The notes under the pieces are model-generated. The model had not been told where the DNA came from. It worked only from the letters and a program-made list of their open reading frames with translations, and did not search any database. 64,000 nucleotides of DNA, taken from the NCBI RefSeq assembly GCF_000835495.1, contig NW_015622542.1:6819936-6883935 (forward strand), given 5' to 3'. The stretch comes from Cladophialophora immunda (taxonomy: Eukaryota; Ascomycota; Eurotiomycetes; Chaetothyriales; Herpotrichiellaceae). Below, one piece after another: positions 31,587 through 42,368 of this stretch. Positions within the stretch are counted from its first letter, which is position 1; each line of letters starts with the position of its first letter. The translations under genes and the position numbers were made by a program.

Positions 31587-33294
31587 ATGTTCATCACATA
31601 CACGCACGTGGACCAGCTGAAGTCGCGTGCCAAAAAATGGCAGGTCAACTCCTACCAGAACCGGCGGCGCCGGGAACTCAAGGCCACCCTGCCCGCGACG
31701 GACAAGTCTTCTCGGTCCCAGAGGCCGAGAGTATTGCCTTGGAAGCAAGCTCCCCCAGGACCTGGCCAGGGCCATCGGGATCAACATTGGGGCGAATCGA
31801 CGTGGGACGCAACCGAGGGTGGTGTTGAAGGCGATGATGTGCACGGGGCGGTCGTCCCCTTTGAGCCTCCTCTACAAACATCCCCGGGGAGTCTGCGGAG
31901 TGACCCTTTCAATTCGTATCCCATGGAGCCCTCTAGCCGAGTGCAGTTGACTGTGGACTACTGTACGCCAATCCCCGTTCCAGCGCCCTCTAGTCGAGAT
32001 GGGAGACGCGAGCAAACGCCAACTAATGCTTCCCAGTCACCCAGATATACGCGCCCATGAACGCGGGCAACTACCGCGACGATCAAGGGGGCAACTGGCT
32101 CTTGTCGTACCTCTTCCGGGTCGCCCTGCAGGCTGATCTGCTGTTTGAAGCGACCGTCCTGTTCATCTGGAGTCAGCTTCCGGCGAGCCAGCTGGGCTCG
32201 TCTCCGGAAGAGCTTGAGCGAATCTTGATGGGCCTCCGAGGGAGCGTGATGCGGAAGCTCCATCATCGTCTGACCGTGCCGCAGCTGTGGTGCGACGACG
32301 TGACCATCCACACCGTCTTAGCATTGATGGCCGGAGATGTAAGCCATCCATCCCCTTTTACCTATTGCATTCTCCGCGACCATGGCTAACGATGGACCGA
32401 TCCTGCAGTTCCACCGCGGACAGGACGACCACGTCGAGCTCCACCGAGAAGGGTTGCGGCGCATAGTCGACCTCCGGGGCGGATTGCCAAACAGCAACCT
32501 TCAGCCTCAGACGCGATATTCGGTCACAGCGTAAGTCCCCTCGTGCTCCTTGACCAGTCTTTGGGGACCTAGGCCTTTTTATTGACAATCTCCGCAGAAC
32601 GGAGATGATGTGCGACTACGCGATCCGGAGGCGCAGTCGCTCCCCCAAGACCAACATCACCCCGGACAGCACGCTGACGTACCCAAAGCACCCATTCCCG
32701 CCATCTCTGTCCAAGGCCCTGTCGGCGCTGCCCGAAGGGTTCAGCGACATGGCTCTCCAAACGCTACTGTCCCACCAGGTCATCCGCCTGCTGTACCGCA
32801 TGGCCAAGACGGTTGCGAAAGGCCCCGCCGAGTTCTCTGAGGACACGTCCATCGCGGTGGAGATGATGCGGCTGTCGATGGAGACCGACGCCGGCGCGCT
32901 CGAGAAGGCCGTCGTCACGCTGGCCTTCCTGTTCGGCCGGTTCCTCCTCGACGTCGCCACCAAAGGCCGCCCGGTCAACAGCTCCAAGCGCACGTATCAG
33001 TCCATGGAGGAGACCCTGCGCGCCCTGGCCCAGTCGGTCTTTGCGCACCTCGAGAAGGCCGGCCCAGGCTTTGTCGCCTGGGCGGTCTTCCTCCTCGCCT
33101 CCGCGGGCGTCGACTACGGCGTGCCCGACTCCCTGCAGGACGAGATGCTCCGGGTGCTCCGCCTCAAGGTCCCCGCTGTGAGCCGGTCCCAAACGTTTCT
33201 GGACATGTTGCGCAAGTTCCTGTGGCATGAGAAGCTCGAGCCATGTGCACAGGAGCTGTGGCAGCGGATGATGGAACGAAAGATTTCAAAGTAA
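31587..33294 (+). CDS. Fungal regulatory-domain protein lacking a zinc cluster, 498 aa
   Basis: Exons are 31587-31962, 32037-32338, 32409-32530 and 32598-33294, with consistent phases. The N-terminus MFITYTHVDQLKSRAKKWQV is a recurring start in Eurotiomycete proteins that carry a transcription-factor regulatory domain but no DNA-binding cluster; NRRRRELKA follows. The middle part, DQGGNWLLSYLFRVALQADL, then VTIHTVLALMAGD and, across an intron, FHRGQDDHVELHREGLRRIV DLRGG, matches the fungal-specific factor domain (Fungal_trans_2 type). There is no Cys cluster, so direct DNA binding is not supported; it may be a decayed regulator or a partner protein. It converges on an MFS transporter, the two stops 132 bp apart. 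Confidence 0.78.
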
Positions 33295-33426
33295 GTAAAA
33301 AAGGCGGAAAATCAAATGAAATGAGCACAGGATCCATCAAAACTTGTTTCCTTTTTCCCATTCGACCGGACCGTTCTTACGGCTGTAATCCTAGCTCTTC
33401 CTTGCTCGGAAAGTTCCCTTGCGGCA

Positions 33427-35169
33427 TCATAGCGTGTATCTGAATCCCTTGTTGTCCAGCTCGGTGACATCGTGCATTCCTCGTTCGATAGCTTCCTTCT
33501 CTTCATCCAGATCCACCACACCAGACGAGGCGGCCTCGCGGTCCCGTCGCTTGTTCTCGAGGAACATGTAGATGTACAAGACCACGATTGCCACCAGCTT
33601 GATCGTGTACCCGACCAGCATCGCCACGTAGGCGGAATGGTACCGCGGCGCCTCGCTCGACTTGAACGTCTGTGGCCTGTCGGTCTTTCGTGTCAGTAGT
33701 AGCCATGCACACCCAAAGCTTACGTCGTTGACTGAGCACGAGGGATAGGGGACAGATTCAGAAGCACTCACCCAATGATGTTCCCCACACAATACCCGGT
33801 GAACAGGATCGCCGCGGTAAGTTGTTTCTTGGTGTAACCGGCGACATTGGAGCTGACCATGGTCAAACTCATGCTGAAGCCCAGCCCCTGGAAAAAACAC
33901 AACCACAACCCAACCATCCGGCCCCATTTGTTACTATCCGGCAAACCGACGAGGAGCGCGGAGCCAACGATGCAGATTGTGTTCGCCACGATCATCGTGA
34001 TGCATCTCAGATTCGGCCACCTGGAGCAGACGATGCCTCCACCAAGGAGGGCGACGAACTGCACCGCGCCGCCCGGAATCTGGAGATACTGCGTCCCCAA
34101 CGTGTCGACGTTGAACGATTGAATCACCAGCGACGTGAACTGAGTGATTGCCGAGTTCGGAACCTGCGCCCCGACGGCCATGACGAACAAGATCCAGGTT
34201 TTTGGATCTTTGAACGTCTGCCACATCTGGTAGGACTTGAAATGCCGGTTTTTGATGCCTTGCCGGTTGGCAGAGACACGCTTCGCGGCAATCACTTTCT
34301 CCGCGTCCGTGAGGAATTTGGCTGTCGAGGGGAGGTCGGGGAGCATGACGAGCGCGAGGACGCCCAGAGCGATGCTAATGCTGCCAAATATAATAAAAAC
34401 GTACATCCAACGAGGCAGGCCGGTTGTGATATGGCCGACCGCATAGCCGATCAGGCTCGATATACTCTCAGTATACTGATCCAGGTAGGACAAATATGGC
34501 AGACTCACCCTCCAAACATCGTTGCGATGCCATTTGTACAGTAATAGGCCTCCAGTCTCAAGGGTTGCTCCAGCGATGTGTACCAGATGCTCATAATGAG
34601 AATAAACCCTGGGTTCACCACCGCCTCAAACGAGCCGAGCAAGAAGCGGTTGACGGCGATGCCGGCAAAGCTTGTACATGCCGGAGTCGTGATCAGGATA
34701 ATGCCCCAAGCGATCGTAGTAGCCCCAATCACCTTTCCGACCCGAAGTCTCTGCAAGAAATAACCGGCCGGATACTGCGCCCACAGATACCCTGGATCGC
34801 TCAGCAGGGAAACTCTCAGAGTCAGGGCCAGCGCTCACCGAAATAGAAGATCGACCCTAACCAGGAGTAGTCTTGTCCATGGAGATTCGTGCCCTTTTGC
34901 AGACCGTACACACTGGCGTAGTTGATGCCATTCTTGTCCAGATATTGCAGCAGGTATATGAGAAAGAGAATAGGGACTATTCGCACATCAAGCTTGCGCA
35001 GGACCTTTTTAGATTCGGCTGGGTCGAGTTCTTGATCATCACTCCGCTTGTACAGGTGGTAGTCATCGTCGAGGTCCGCTGAATTCGCAGGAGAACTGGC
35101 GACCGAAGCAGGACTAGTCTGGACGGCAGTGATCTTGTCGGCTTCAATTGAAGCTTCGTTGGCAGCCAT
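33427..35169 (-). CDS. MFS transporter, Dal5-type anion:cation symporter family, 515 aa
   Basis: Plasma-membrane uptake carrier; relatives move allantoate, nicotinate, pantothenate or biotin, but the substrate here cannot be read from sequence. Exons are 35169-34839, 34791-34509, 34455-33772 and 33676-33427; introns are 47, 53, and 95 nt plus consistent phases. The cytoplasmic N-terminus of about 60 residues leads into KKVLRKLDVRIVPILFLIY and LLQYLDKNGINYASVYGLQK, the family's TM1 signature. Splicing rebuilds FYFGYLWAQYPAGYFLQRL. NRFLLGSFEAVVNPGF is the TM4-5 signature, GHITTGLPRWMYVFIIFG follows, and NIIGPQTF spans the last intron. About twelve membrane segments are visible. The C-terminal tail is charged (NKRRDREAASS, DLDEEKEAIERG). 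Confidence 0.93.
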
Positions 35170-35819
35170 CTTGTCCCTCTGCTGGAATCAGGTATTGAGG
35201 CCCAGTAAATGCCATTGGTGCTGAGATATAAGTAACTTCAGCGTTTTCTTCGGACCTCTCCTCGTGGATCATTGTAACACAATGACACTGCAACATTATC
35301 GGCCATCTCCACAATCATTCCCACCGGCAGCATCTCCCGCCTGCAATTCAAGTGTTGCCTTTGGGCTTTTGGCGGCCATGATACCATATCGACATATGAT
35401 CACGACATCCACTAATGACCAATCAGGAAAGGGATCTCCACGACAGGAAATATTCGAGCCAACAGTTGAGTCAATAGCAATCGCACGCGCCTCGCTTGGG
35501 AGAAATGCCTGGCAGAGGGTACATGTCGGTATGTGACCATGGAAATGGCTTGTTGTCGATATAGGAAGGTGAATTGACAGAGACCAGAATTCACCTCCAG
35601 ATCCTGGTCCAGATCGGCAAGCACCCGGTGCAATTTTGCTTAGAGATCCATTGGATATGCAAAATTTTGTGTGAAGAAGCCCGTCTATTGTATGTCTATA
35701 TTAGTATGGAATTATGCTGCGAAAGGAAGGGTATCCAAGTATTGTGTGCGTAGCTCCGTTGTCAAGAGTGTGATGGCAGGGGCGATGATTAGGCAGTCTT
35801 GACAAGTCTTGTTCGTTCT
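35170..35819. promoter_or_regulatory. MFS promoter region
   Basis: 650 bp upstream of the MFS transporter start and downstream of the methyltransferase stop. No specific site recognised. Confidence 0.35.
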
Positions 35820-36533
35820 TCACGTCTTGGTGTGGCCCTGATCATGAGTGGAGTTCTGCTGCCATCTCCATACACTCCACTCGCAGAGACGTTCATCGTC
35901 CCAGATGTCGAGTTCAGCTTGCTCACGACCTTCACGAACAGCTTCGAGACCACCCTTTTCCAGAAACTGCCACAACTCCCGAATTTGGTCCAGGTAAGCC
36001 ACACGCATAGGGTATGTCAAAATGACACGAGATGAGGGTCCTGGAGCAAGCCATCGGAGTATCGCTTTGGAGAGCAACTCGGGATGCTCCTCTGAGTATA
36101 CAGTGTCTGCGGCGAGGATAACGCGGGCTTTATCCCTTTCCGCGTGATATAGTGTACCACCTTGGACGGCAAGAGTCTCCGGGTTACTCCAGTCCAACGA
36201 ACCACACTCAACCAGAGTCTTCACGGTGGCTGCATTGAGTTTGATATTACTAGCCAGCCCAGGAACAATCGGTGGCAGGTCGGTAAGGATCACTGGAGAT
36301 TTCCAGAGTGCCGCTGCAGTTAAACCGACAAGACCGGTACCCGCACCGAGCTCCAGGACTGGTATGGGAGCAGGGGAAGAAAGATCGATCGACAGTTTAT
36401 GGAGCAGGCTCGCGAGCACAAAGGACGAGGCCCAGGTCTGGAGACTTAAGCCTTGTGCCCGTAAAGCTGGCTCTGCTATGTTGAGGCAAAGGCGAAAATC
36501 CCTTCCGCACGGGATGGAGAAGTGTCGAAGCAT
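35820..36533 (-). CDS. Methyltransf_16 family SAM-dependent (protein-lysine type) methyltransferase
   Basis: Seven-beta-strand methyltransferase of the family that includes FAM86/EEF2KMT and yeast Efm enzymes. SAM motif I is VLELGAGTGLVGLTAAALW, followed by VILTDLPPIVPGLASNIKLN, and the post-II motif ILAADTVYSEEHPELL carries the family D-x-x-Y. TWASSFVLASLLHKL precedes motif I, as in relatives. I give the Met at 36533 as the lower bound of the start (237 aa). The same frame stays open and protein-like upstream to about 36660 (SVYLCSSSLIKSLADEDRCY), so the real N-terminus is longer and probably begins in an upstream exon that I could not place. Its target is unknown; elongation-factor lysine is only the family precedent. 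Confidence 0.82.
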   Translation of the reverse strand: MLRHFSIPCGRDFRLCLNIAEPALRAQGLSLQTWASSFVLASLLHKLSIDLSSPAPIPVLELGAGTGLVGLTAAALWKSPVILTDLPPIVPGLASNIKLNAATVKTLVECGSLDWSNPETLAVQGGTLYHAERDKARVILAADTVYSEEHPELLSKAILRWLAPGPSSRVILTYPMRVAYLDQIRELWQFLEKGGLEAVREGREQAELDIWDDERLCEWSVWRWQQNSTHDQGHTKT

Positions 36534-36674
36534 TGTATAGCAGCGGTCTTCGTCGGCTAGGCTCTTGATCAGAGACGATGAGCAAAGATAAACACTTCGT
36601 TGAGAAAATCTTATCAAGTTGTAGAAGAGACGGAGGCTCGGGGGTTCTTCGGAGATGTCATTCGCCGTAGGATG

Positions 36675-36682
36675 TCACGTGA
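36675..36682. promoter_or_regulatory. E-box palindrome TCACGTGA
   Basis: Perfect 8-bp palindrome with CACGTG core, upstream of the methyltransferase gene. It is the type of site bound by bHLH factors (Cbf1-like). Chance occurrence cannot be excluded. Confidence 0.3.
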
Positions 36683-37984
36683 AGATTATACGGACGATCA
36701 AGTAGCTAAAAGGCGAAGCCGCAGTTTGCAGGAGTCAGTTCACCAACTCATTCCTGTCTTCTTTTAGTCAGTACTCTTTAGCAACACACCTCGCTGACCC
36801 TCCACTCCAGGTCTCACATTGATCACCATCACGAGGTGTTCTCCAGATGACCCTGTTGCCGCTGGGGGACGGGCAAGCGTCTCCAAAGAATTGGTCCTGT
36901 TGCAGGGCATACATGTATCCATGTATCCAATGGCCCAGGACGAAGCTAAGAGACGTCATATTGTGGCATTGAAGCCGCAGATAGGATTCCGAACGAGTCA
37001 ACCTTATGACCCTTTGCTAACATATCGAAGTCCTTTGAGGAGCCCCTTGCTAATCAGCCTCTTCACCGGCTTCTTTTGGATTTTCCTATTCAGACCGATT
37101 TGGTACCAGGTCCGGCCGAATGCACCTCAAACGCGACGCAGATTCATAATGGAACATCTGATAATCTCAGGCTAACCTTGAGTCTTCTAGCTGGTCCGTT
37201 TTTCTTTTTCCCCGAGTTCGCAAAATTATGCTCGGAAAAAGCAATTCATGTACAGGGGGTCTTCGCATTTCTCTCTCACTTCGGCATCACCCTGCCCAGA
37301 ACTTGCTCCAGGCGAACTCAAGAACTTCGATGACAAGCTGCGACATTATGCAGTGCGAGACTGTGGACAATTTGATAAAATCGAATCAGCTGAGTCTATA
37401 TGAATCGATGGGACCCTCTTCACAGGACTGGTTCGAGTACCCACTACAACATGCATCTATGAAATCGAGAGGAGCAACACAGAGTTACAAAGCCCTGGAC
37501 TTTGTTTTTGACGACGAATCTGAACTTTATCGTCGAACCGTTGCCCTTTTCTAGAAAAGTCCACTGGACCACCTACACAACTACGCCCCAGCTTTGATAT
37601 TGTGGAACATAGCCTTGTCCGGTAGGTGTTTGGCGAAACATTTCCGCTGTCACGGATTTCTTCACCTTGGCGTTGCAATCCACTAGGATGGTGAATAGAT
37701 ACAAAATCTACCGCTCTCCGTCCCGACCATGGAAAAGGCGATGCGCAGAGATCCACAATGCGACCGTCACTAGCATCGTGACTACCATCGCCTTTACTGA
37801 TATCACTCCCCGAATCGGACTCACTCTTTGCAAAAGTAAAAATCTTGGTCCTGGAAACAGGCGCTACTCTAGGATCTTTCCATATCTTTATCGCTTCGTG
37901 TTCCTTTCCAGATTAACCCTCGTTGCTCTCTTGACATTTCTAGCTTTTGAATCGCAACAAACACTCAGCAGTCTCAGTCTTGTC
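36683..37984. other. 1.3 kb with scattered coding-like pieces, no supported gene
   Basis: Several plus-strand fragments look protein-like, for example GELKNFDDKLRHYAVRDCGQ near 37310-37370 and GPAECTSNATQIHNGTSDNL near 37110-37170, in different frames and without joining splice sites that I can defend. It may hold a decayed gene or an unrecognised small gene. Confidence 0.25.
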
Positions 37985-39237
37985 ATGGCGAGCTCTGTCC
38001 GGCCTCAGGGGTGGCCATCACCAAATTTTGATGATCCTCCAAAGAGAGGTGCCCCTGCTCTCTTCATCGTCATGTGCGCCGCAACGGCCACAGTAGTGAT
38101 GCTCAGAATATATTCCCGTTATTGCATCACAAAATCCCCTGGTATGGATGATGCACTGCTTCTTGCAGGCTTTGTTCGTCTCACTACGCCCTCACATCGT
38201 CTAAATGCTGACAATTTCCAGTTACTATCGATCGGACAAACCTTTGCGGAGTACAAAGCTCTCACCACCTGGGGATGGAATATGCATCTTTGGGATGTCC
38301 CTCTAGATCGGCTGGAGTACATTCGACTATCTGCTTGGCTTATTGAACTTTTCTTCCTGCTCGGAAACGCTTGCACGAAGATCTCGATCTTGCTTGTCTA
38401 CCGCAAACTATCATCCAGAAGCCATAGTATATGGTTCATTCGACTCACCTCGGCAGCGATTATATCTACGATCGTGTATACTGTTGGCCTGGTTTTGGAA
38501 CTCATTGTTATCTGTCGCCCGCTGAGTTCGTATTGGCAATCTTACAATCCCGAATTCACTGGTAGGTATACATGCGGCAACGAACAGGTTCCCATCGTCT
38601 TCAGCGCCGCAGCCTCTGCCTTCTCCGACATCTATGCATCAGTTCTGCCAATGCTATGGGTTCGAAACCTTAACTTGACGAGCAGACAGAGGCTTAGCCT
38701 GTACGTTCTGTTTTCGGCAGGACTGCTAACGGCCGGAATTGGGATTGCAAGGATGGCATACCTTTTCAAGGTGACTACGAACTATCAACTGGGCCCGGAT
38801 ACTCATGATGTAACTTGGTACGGGTGGCCGACTTTTGTAAGCCACGGAGCTCATTACCGTTCACCCAAATACTAAGTCCATAACAGGCCTTGACGGACAT
38901 TGAAGCGCACCTTGCAATCATATGTGCATCCGCCCCGGCATTGAAAGCATTATTCCAACGTCTAATATTTCCAAAGTTGTCATATCTCCATTCTTCGATG
39001 CTCTCACATACCTTCGATCAAGCCCATTCGTGTGGTGCTCAACTCCAGTCACATTGCACTGAGCATGGCAGCAAGTCAACATTGTACCTGGAGCGAGCTT
39101 CTAAAGGACCCAACGCCGGCTCCGGCTTTCAGCGAGCTCCTTCTCGATTGGAGGAACTCGAGCATGGAATCGAAAATCTTTCACTTCACACCATGACCAG
39201 TGACAGGACCTTGACTGTACCTTCGAGCATTGTTTAA
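37985..39237 (+). CDS. Fungal rhodopsin-domain integral membrane protein, 384 aa
   Basis: Member of the large Pezizomycotina family with a seven-helix rhodopsin-like domain (also called SAT5/CFEM-type membrane proteins when fused to other modules); no retinal-binding function is implied. Exons are 37985-38173, 38222-38836 and 38887-39237. The first intron is 48 nt with donor GTTCGT and branch GCTGAC, and it keeps the frame open if retained. Diagnostic segments are SRYCITKSPGMDDALLLAGF, TTWGWNMHLWDV, IELFFLLGNACTKISILLVY, CRPLSSYWQ, YTCGNE, SDIYASVLPMLWV and ARMAYLF, then (after intron 2) ALTDIEAHLAIICASAPALK. The last 100 residues are cytoplasmic and disordered. The frame stays open upstream to 37667, but the family start fits the ATG at 37985. 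Confidence 0.88.
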
Positions 39238-40255
39238 TAAACAGATCAGAGAAGAGGGCCTGCAGACCGCTTTGGGAGCTCAAACGGATCTGGAAGTGCA
39301 GAAAGCGCCAGGAAGAACTCAGAAGCTAGGCGTTAAACTGACAGCCGGAGAGTTGGGTTGCAGGTTAAACCGTCTGTCAGATGTTATCGGTCCTTTATGC
39401 CTCATTCCGGATGGCGCAAGGACTCCGATATTCGAAAACCTAAGAATATGTCTTCTCGGATAGGCATCTCTTGAATAGGTCTTCCGCCAGTGCCTTATCC
39501 ATCACAATTTCCGAGCTTTGCTGAGTATCGTCTCCGTCCGCCGCCCAAAATATACGGTACGGCAGCACAAAGTAGCCGAGGCGTCGGAAGACACTGCTGT
39601 ACTACATCAAAAGGTACATGCAAGTTCAAATATGCTCACAACTTTCTCGATGCCGAGGTTGCTGCCGATTCAAATGGAGAAAACGGTGGTCTCAATGTTG
39701 CGAGCGCTTTGCTTATCCAGACCTTGAGTTGCTTTCGGCAACAAGTCTCCGGGCTAGGAACGGTTCCCACAGTCTCACAGTGCAAGATCTGCCCCCAGAA
39801 CCGCCGCGTCAAGAAGTAATCAATGGGATATTCAACCAGTCTCGAAGCAAATATCGCGTTCCTTTTGCGAGGTCACGGGATGCAGACAAGTGTGGGCTCT
39901 TGAGACACTTCCGTATTTTACGTCATTCTACATAGAGTGATCACGCATGGCATTATGGAGCGAAAGAAGGATGCATGGTATAGGTCAAATACCTGAATCA
40001 GTAGGCTTGCGCTTCGTTGTGTAGTCCACTCGGTAACTGCTTCGCTGCCAAGAAAAGCATACAGCGATAACGGCGGGTTGGGATTAAATGATTGACCGGA
40101 TATATTGCGCTTCACACAGTTTTGGTCCGGCGCAAATCTTGGTGCGCAGTTCCGCAGCTTCAATGAGACCCGAAACTTCATTCTCAATCAGGTCGCAAGA
40201 ATCTTTCGGTCCCGCTCAGGTCCAATCCACGGACTCATTTGCCATATCACACAAG
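39238..40255. other. 1.0 kb without a supported gene
   Basis: Two or three short frames near 39500-39820 look mildly coding-like but carry no recognisable motif. The right end is the promoter of the mL50 gene. Confidence 0.3.
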
Positions 40256-41637
40256 ATGGCGTCTGTGGGCCGCGCCTCGAAGTCAATAAGCAATGGACTT
40301 GCAGTAGCTGTGAGACCTCGATATGTCTGTCGAACATGCAAACACCAACTCCTGCAACGCGAAGCACAGCAAGCCCGACAATCCTCAAGCCTGTCATTAA
40401 GAGACTGTGCTCGACGCACCTCAAGCCTTGTCAATGGACAGCGACGCCAGGCCTCCGATTCTTTTCTCAGCCGCTCTCAGCCTTCTAAACAACGGTCGTC
40501 GCTTGAAGAGGCTGAAACTGCCGCGCCAATCGAGGAGTATGTCGAAGCGACCACTTGGGATGGATTGGAGCATGTGGGCCACCAGGGACATTGGAGAGAT
40601 CTACCTGCTGATCCCAAGGACGGTTATGAACCGTAAGTCTTTCGCAACCCGATCCCACATGCCCAGGGGATCTCACTCTAAATTTCTATAGCTGGCTTGA
40701 TCCGACCACGGCACCACCTCTTCAGCGCGACGAGTTCCTCTCATTTCTTTACATTTCCATCGTCGAGTGTCTCGCATACAGGCAACTTGGGAAGGAACCA
40801 ACAATTATCTTTGAGCAGGGTCCACCTGACTTCCATGGTGATATGACTTCTCTGAAAATCAAACTGTCGAGCTCTGGAGCAGTGTCACATCTCGAAGATC
40901 CCCGAGGTGTCCTACAGAAGGCCAGCGAAGCCCCAAGGCCCGAGTCGGAGAGACAAGAAGAGATCGAACTTTCCATACCCGAGGTGGAAGAACAGCTCTC
41001 TGGCGCAAAATTTGACTTCAGTGATCCGCTCACATTTGTCGTATGTATTGTCCTTGCGAACTCCTCAGGGGCTCTTCATCTGTTTCTTTTATTTCGAGCT
41101 GAGCAGAGCTGATTAATTCGTGGTGGATAGGTTATGAAGCGCTTTTCCCAACTCACCTCCCACCGCGTCCCCGACCCACTCCTCAACACTGTCCTGCGCG
41201 GCAGCAAACCTCTAACCACTTTCATCGACTTGCTCACTCAAACCGCGAAGCCTAAACCTAAGAGATTCGCAGAACTGTTACTCGCCAAGCAGAAGAAGGC
41301 ACTGGATTTTGCTGCAAGGGAAAAACTCCGCGCCGAGATTGAGGAGACGCCATTATCAGATCAGACGGAGAAAGCGGTCTCTGGACAATCAGAAGCCCCT
41401 ACCCAAAAGGTAAAGAAGCAGAGACAGAGATTCCAGCCCCTGGGCCCCAACGTGATGATTTTCCCCCGGCGCGAGACTGAAGTCGATCGAGAAATGGAGG
41501 TCGGGCGCTGGAAGGTCATCAAGCGCGAACTCGAGGATCGCGGCCTGCCGGTGTACCCGCTTCCTCGGCTGGTGCCGGAGGGTGAAGAGTGGAGGAAAGA
41601 GGAGGCGGAAGGGGGAGTTGCGCAGAGGAACTTGTGA
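40256..41637 (+). CDS. MRPL13: Mitochondrial large-subunit ribosomal protein mL50, 410 aa
   Basis: Component of the mitochondrial 54S subunit. Exons are 40256-40632, 40692-41040 and 41131-41637 (introns 58 and 90 nt). The first 50 residues are basic, with Arg and Ser but almost no acids, a probable presequence. DGYEPWLDPTTAPPLQRDEF is rebuilt by the first splice and leads into the mL50 core (YISIVECLAYRQLG, GPPDFHGDMTSLKI, FDFSDPLTFV). After intron 2, VMKRFSQLTSHRVPDPLL and LRGSKPLTTFIDLL complete the Ribosomal_L50 (39S) domain. The C-terminal 100 residues (KPKRFAELLLAKQ, FQPLGPNVMIFPRRETEVDR, ELEDRGLPVYPLPRL) are the fungal extension. The gene name follows yeast Mrpl13. Confidence 0.85.
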
Positions 41638-42368
41638 ATGCAAGCCGACACTACAGCCCGCCGGGACCACAGCGCATCCCCGTACAGTCCAAGACTCGCC
41701 GCGAAATGAAAACGGGATCGAAAGTCCGATGCGTGGATGTCCAAGAAGACGGGCAAAACACCGTTAGGAGACAGAGCAGAGTTGTACAAAAGGGAGAAAG
41801 AAAATGTAACAAGGGCACAATGTATATTCTCTAAAATGCTCGAGCTGCTTGCGAAATTCGATGTAAACCTCTACATGCTCCGTTTGAGAAACCATTCCTT
41901 CCGCGGTGTCATGTATACCAAACTTTTGCCAGTCGATGCAGAATGCAAAATGCTAAGGTGCGGCCGTTGGAGACAGATATGTACAGTTCGAGCTGCTGAT
42001 TGTCGCTGGCTTTTAACTTTGAAATGACGACTTTCCTCTGAACATGTCGCGAGAAAATCAGTATATGAAGGTGGTGAGGGCGACGGATGGGCGGAGACGA
42101 TTGAACCTGCAGTTCAGTGGGTGATTAGTGAAAGCGGGAAGCTGTGGCTGTTCTATGTGGCCTTGTCGTGATCGTTCAGTCAAGACTCGAGAGAGTCCAG
42201 ATTTGATAAGCAGAGCGCCACTCCGACAGCACAGAGACGGCAACGCTCGAGCTGGCGTGGAGTGACGCAAGGTCGAACAGGCGACAAACAAGGTTAAAAA
42301 ATGGATAGGGTGCTCCTTACCCTAGCTGCCTGCTTCGATTCATGTCACAACCGGCCAAAAGAGAGAGA
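41638..42368. other. 731 bp between convergent genes
   Basis: Holds the 3' ends of mL50 and the thiolase gene. Nothing recognised. Confidence 0.4.

Noticed and set aside
33822..34544. Long open frame antisense to the MFS transporter (240 codons)
   Set aside because: It lies wholly opposite conserved transporter exons, has His/Arg/Pro-rich composition, and crosses the transporter's introns. It is a shadow of the real gene.
26760..35169. Secondary-metabolite gene cluster (P450, DUF899, regulator-like protein, MFS)
   Set aside because: No polyketide synthase, peptide synthetase, terpene synthase or prenyltransferase is present, and the transporter resembles nutrient-uptake carriers rather than efflux pumps.
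37667..37984. In-frame upstream extension of the rhodopsin-domain protein
   Set aside because: It adds about 106 basic, unconserved residues before the family's normal start; more likely an open 5' leader.
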